Shown piece after piece: positions 21,062-22,049 of a stretch of 22,049 bases of DNA. Source of the DNA: Spirochaetota bacterium (GTDB taxonomy: Bacteria; Spirochaetota; Spirochaetia; Treponematales; Treponemataceae); contig JAEWMY010000029.1 of NCBI GenBank assembly GCA_023393015.1, positions 1 to 22,049 on the forward strand, in the 5' to 3' direction. The notes beneath the pieces were generated by a model. It did no database searches. It saw only the letters and a list, made by a program, of their open reading frames with translations, and was not told the origin of the DNA. A program made the translations under genes and the position numbers. Within the stretch, counting starts at the first letter, position 1. Each line of letters opens with the position of its first letter.

Positions 21062-21403
21062 TTATACGTGAATGCCGATCGCCTCGCGGATGGCGTCGGT
21101 CAGTGTCTTTCTTCCGACGAGGTGCCCGTGCAAGCCGGGTATCTCGACGATCAGCGGGTAATCGGATCCCATTTGCCAATCGCGGACCTCTTCCTCGATC
21201 AGCGCGGAGGCCTCCTCCGTGAGGATCAGCACCTTCGCGCGTTCCTCGAGCGTCGGAGTCCCTCCCGCGAGCAGGTTGCCGCGCCCCGTCGCGCGGTAAA
21301 AGGCGTCAAGCGCCTCCTCGCGCGTGGCGACGACGGTACCGCCGACGCCGACGAGCGCGAAACCGAGGACAAGCTCGCGCTCTCCGATGATCGCGTACTT
21401 CAC
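21062..21403 (-). CDS. atpF: V/A-type ATPase subunit F
   Basis: A 113-residue central-stalk subunit that binds subunit D. MKYAIIGERELVLGFALVG at the start and KVLILTEEAS (58-67) with YPLIVEIPG (82-90) are the family signatures. It starts with GTG at 21403 and has no good Shine-Dalgarno, 21 nt after atpK. Its position between K and E, rather than just before A, differs from the I-K-E-C-F-A-B-D order of Thermus-type operons. Confidence 0.92.
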   Translation of the reverse strand: MKYAIIGERELVLGFALVGVGGTVVATREEALDAFYRATGRGNLLAGGTPTLEERAKVLILTEEASALIEEEVRDWQMGSDYPLIVEIPGLHGHLVGRKTLTDAIREAIGIHV

Positions 21404-21424
21404 GGGACTACCGGATCCCGTTCC

Positions 21425-21736
21425 TCAAAGCAGGATTATCAGCAGGGCGACGAGGAAGCCCCAGAGGCAAATACCTTCGGCGAGTCCGACGAAGGGAAGC
21501 GCCTTTCCCGAAAGCTCGGCGTTCTCGCTCATCGCGCCCATCGCGGCGGCGCCGATCCTGCCGACCGCCATCCCGCCCGCGATACAGGCGATTCCGACCG
21601 CGATCGCCGCCGCGATATATTTGACGGCGGAAAGGGAGCCGGACGCGGCGGGCGCGGCGACGGCCTCGTTGGCGAACAGCGCCGCGGCTGACACGATCAT
21701 GAGGACGGCGACGGAAACAAACGACTTACGATTCAT
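21425..21736 (-). CDS. atpK: V/A-type ATPase rotor subunit K (c)
   Basis: A 103-residue proteolipid of the membrane rotor. Residues 1-28 look like a signal peptide (MNRKSFVSVAVLMIVSAAAL with an Ala-rich end). They are followed by one hairpin: helix 1 at about 36-68 and helix 2 at about 79-103. The ion-binding carboxylate is Glu87 in GLAEGICLWGF. The Gln in helix 1 and the Ser or Thr after the Glu that mark many sodium-binding c rings are not seen, which leans toward protons but is not decisive. AAGGAG lies upstream of the ATG at 21736. Confidence 0.93.
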   Translation of the reverse strand: MNRKSFVSVAVLMIVSAAALFANEAVAAPAASGSLSAVKYIAAAIAVGIACIAGGMAVGRIGAAAMGAMSENAELSGKALPFVGLAEGICLWGFLVALLIILL

Positions 21737-21752
21737 ACAAAGCTCCTTGTGC

Positions 21753-22049
21753 CTATTTTTTGTACGCGAACCGGAAGGGCTTGAACTCCCTGCCGGTCTC
21801 GGTGAAAAATTTCGAGAAAAACTCGTAATACTGCAACCTGATAACCTGGATCGTCACGATAAGTCCCTCGAGGACGATGATGATCGCGTTTCCGAAAATC
21901 CCTATGACGATTCCCCCCGCGGACAGGGATCCGCCGACGAGGTCGGACATCGTGAATATGATGAAGCTCAGGACGGCGTGGGAAAGCGCGAAGGCCCCGA
22001 CGCGGAGAAAGCTCACCGAGTTCGAGATGTACGTCGACACGACCTCGAG
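21753..22049 (-). CDS. atpI: V/A-type ATPase subunit I (C-terminal end only)
   Basis: The last 98 codons of the membrane stator subunit; the rest lies beyond the window. SNSVSFLRVGAFALSHAVLS holds the conserved Arg of the ion half-channel (SFLRVGAFALSH). It is followed by two hydrophobic segments and a C-terminal QVIRLQYYEFFSKFFTETGR tail, which is diagnostic for subunit I/a. It precedes atpK by 16 nt, so the operon promoter is upstream of the window. Confidence 0.95.
   Translation of the reverse strand, partial: LEVVSTYISNSVSFLRVGAFALSHAVLSFIIFTMSDLVGGSLSAGGIVIGIFGNAIIIVLEGLIVTIQVIRLQYYEFFSKFFTETGREFKPFRFAYKK

Overview
The window is about 60% GC and densely packed with genes. It looks like chromosomal DNA from a high-GC spirochaete (Spirochaetales). 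The evidence is a bacterial V/A-type ATPase operon, a PUR-alpha-like nucleic-acid-binding protein, an excisionase-type HTH fused to a PTS EIIA domain, a DUF4912 gene beside a GH57-like gene, and a DnaJ-map-HtrA run. The phylum call is inference from gene content; no rRNA or tRNA is present to settle it. I see no mobile element, CRISPR array, phage gene or conventional defence locus.

Layout. 1-2225 (minus strand): RluA-type pseudouridine synthase, DUF4912 protein, and a GH57-like protein cut by the window edge. 2240-3415 (plus): exported transglutaminase-like protein. 3437-4607 (minus): HTH-EIIA regulator and cytidine deaminase. 4632-6583 (plus): two-gene envelope operon, a membrane-anchored beta-propeller-like protein followed by an M23/LytM protein that has lost its metal ligands. 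6596-8418 (minus): nifS-nifU iron-sulfur assembly pair. 8596-10965 (plus): large phosphohexomutase and the PUR-family protein. 10994-12245 (minus): purine-type phosphoribosyltransferase and RNase HII. 12368-13870 (minus): HtrA protease, with a textbook intrinsic terminator. 13991-22049 (minus): one long run, atpI(partial)-K-F-E-A-B-D, then a universal-stress protein, a small unrecognised protein, a J-domain/TPR-like protein and methionine aminopeptidase. Most junctions in this run are 4-nt ATGA overlaps or gaps of 22 nt or less.

How the parts work together. The ATPase run encodes the catalytic head (A, B), central shaft (D, F), peripheral stalk (E) and membrane motor (I, K). Subunit C is not seen and may lie upstream of the window. 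The downstream genes share the transcript by layout and deal with stress, chaperoning and protein maturation. NifS supplies sulfur to the NifU scaffold.

The most unusual signals are regulatory. Several divergent or back-to-back genes without a clear Shine-Dalgarno have promoter-like boxes placed so that the transcript would start at, or a few bases before, the start codon. The cdd/4632 pair has -10 boxes that overlap by two bases. The nifS Shine-Dalgarno is separated from its only possible start by a perfect small hairpin. Two predicted proteins, GH57-like and M23-like, appear to be pseudoenzymes by loss of expected catalytic residues. I found no clearly new multi-gene system; the candidates are listed as findings. 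All intergenic gaps are under 180 bases.
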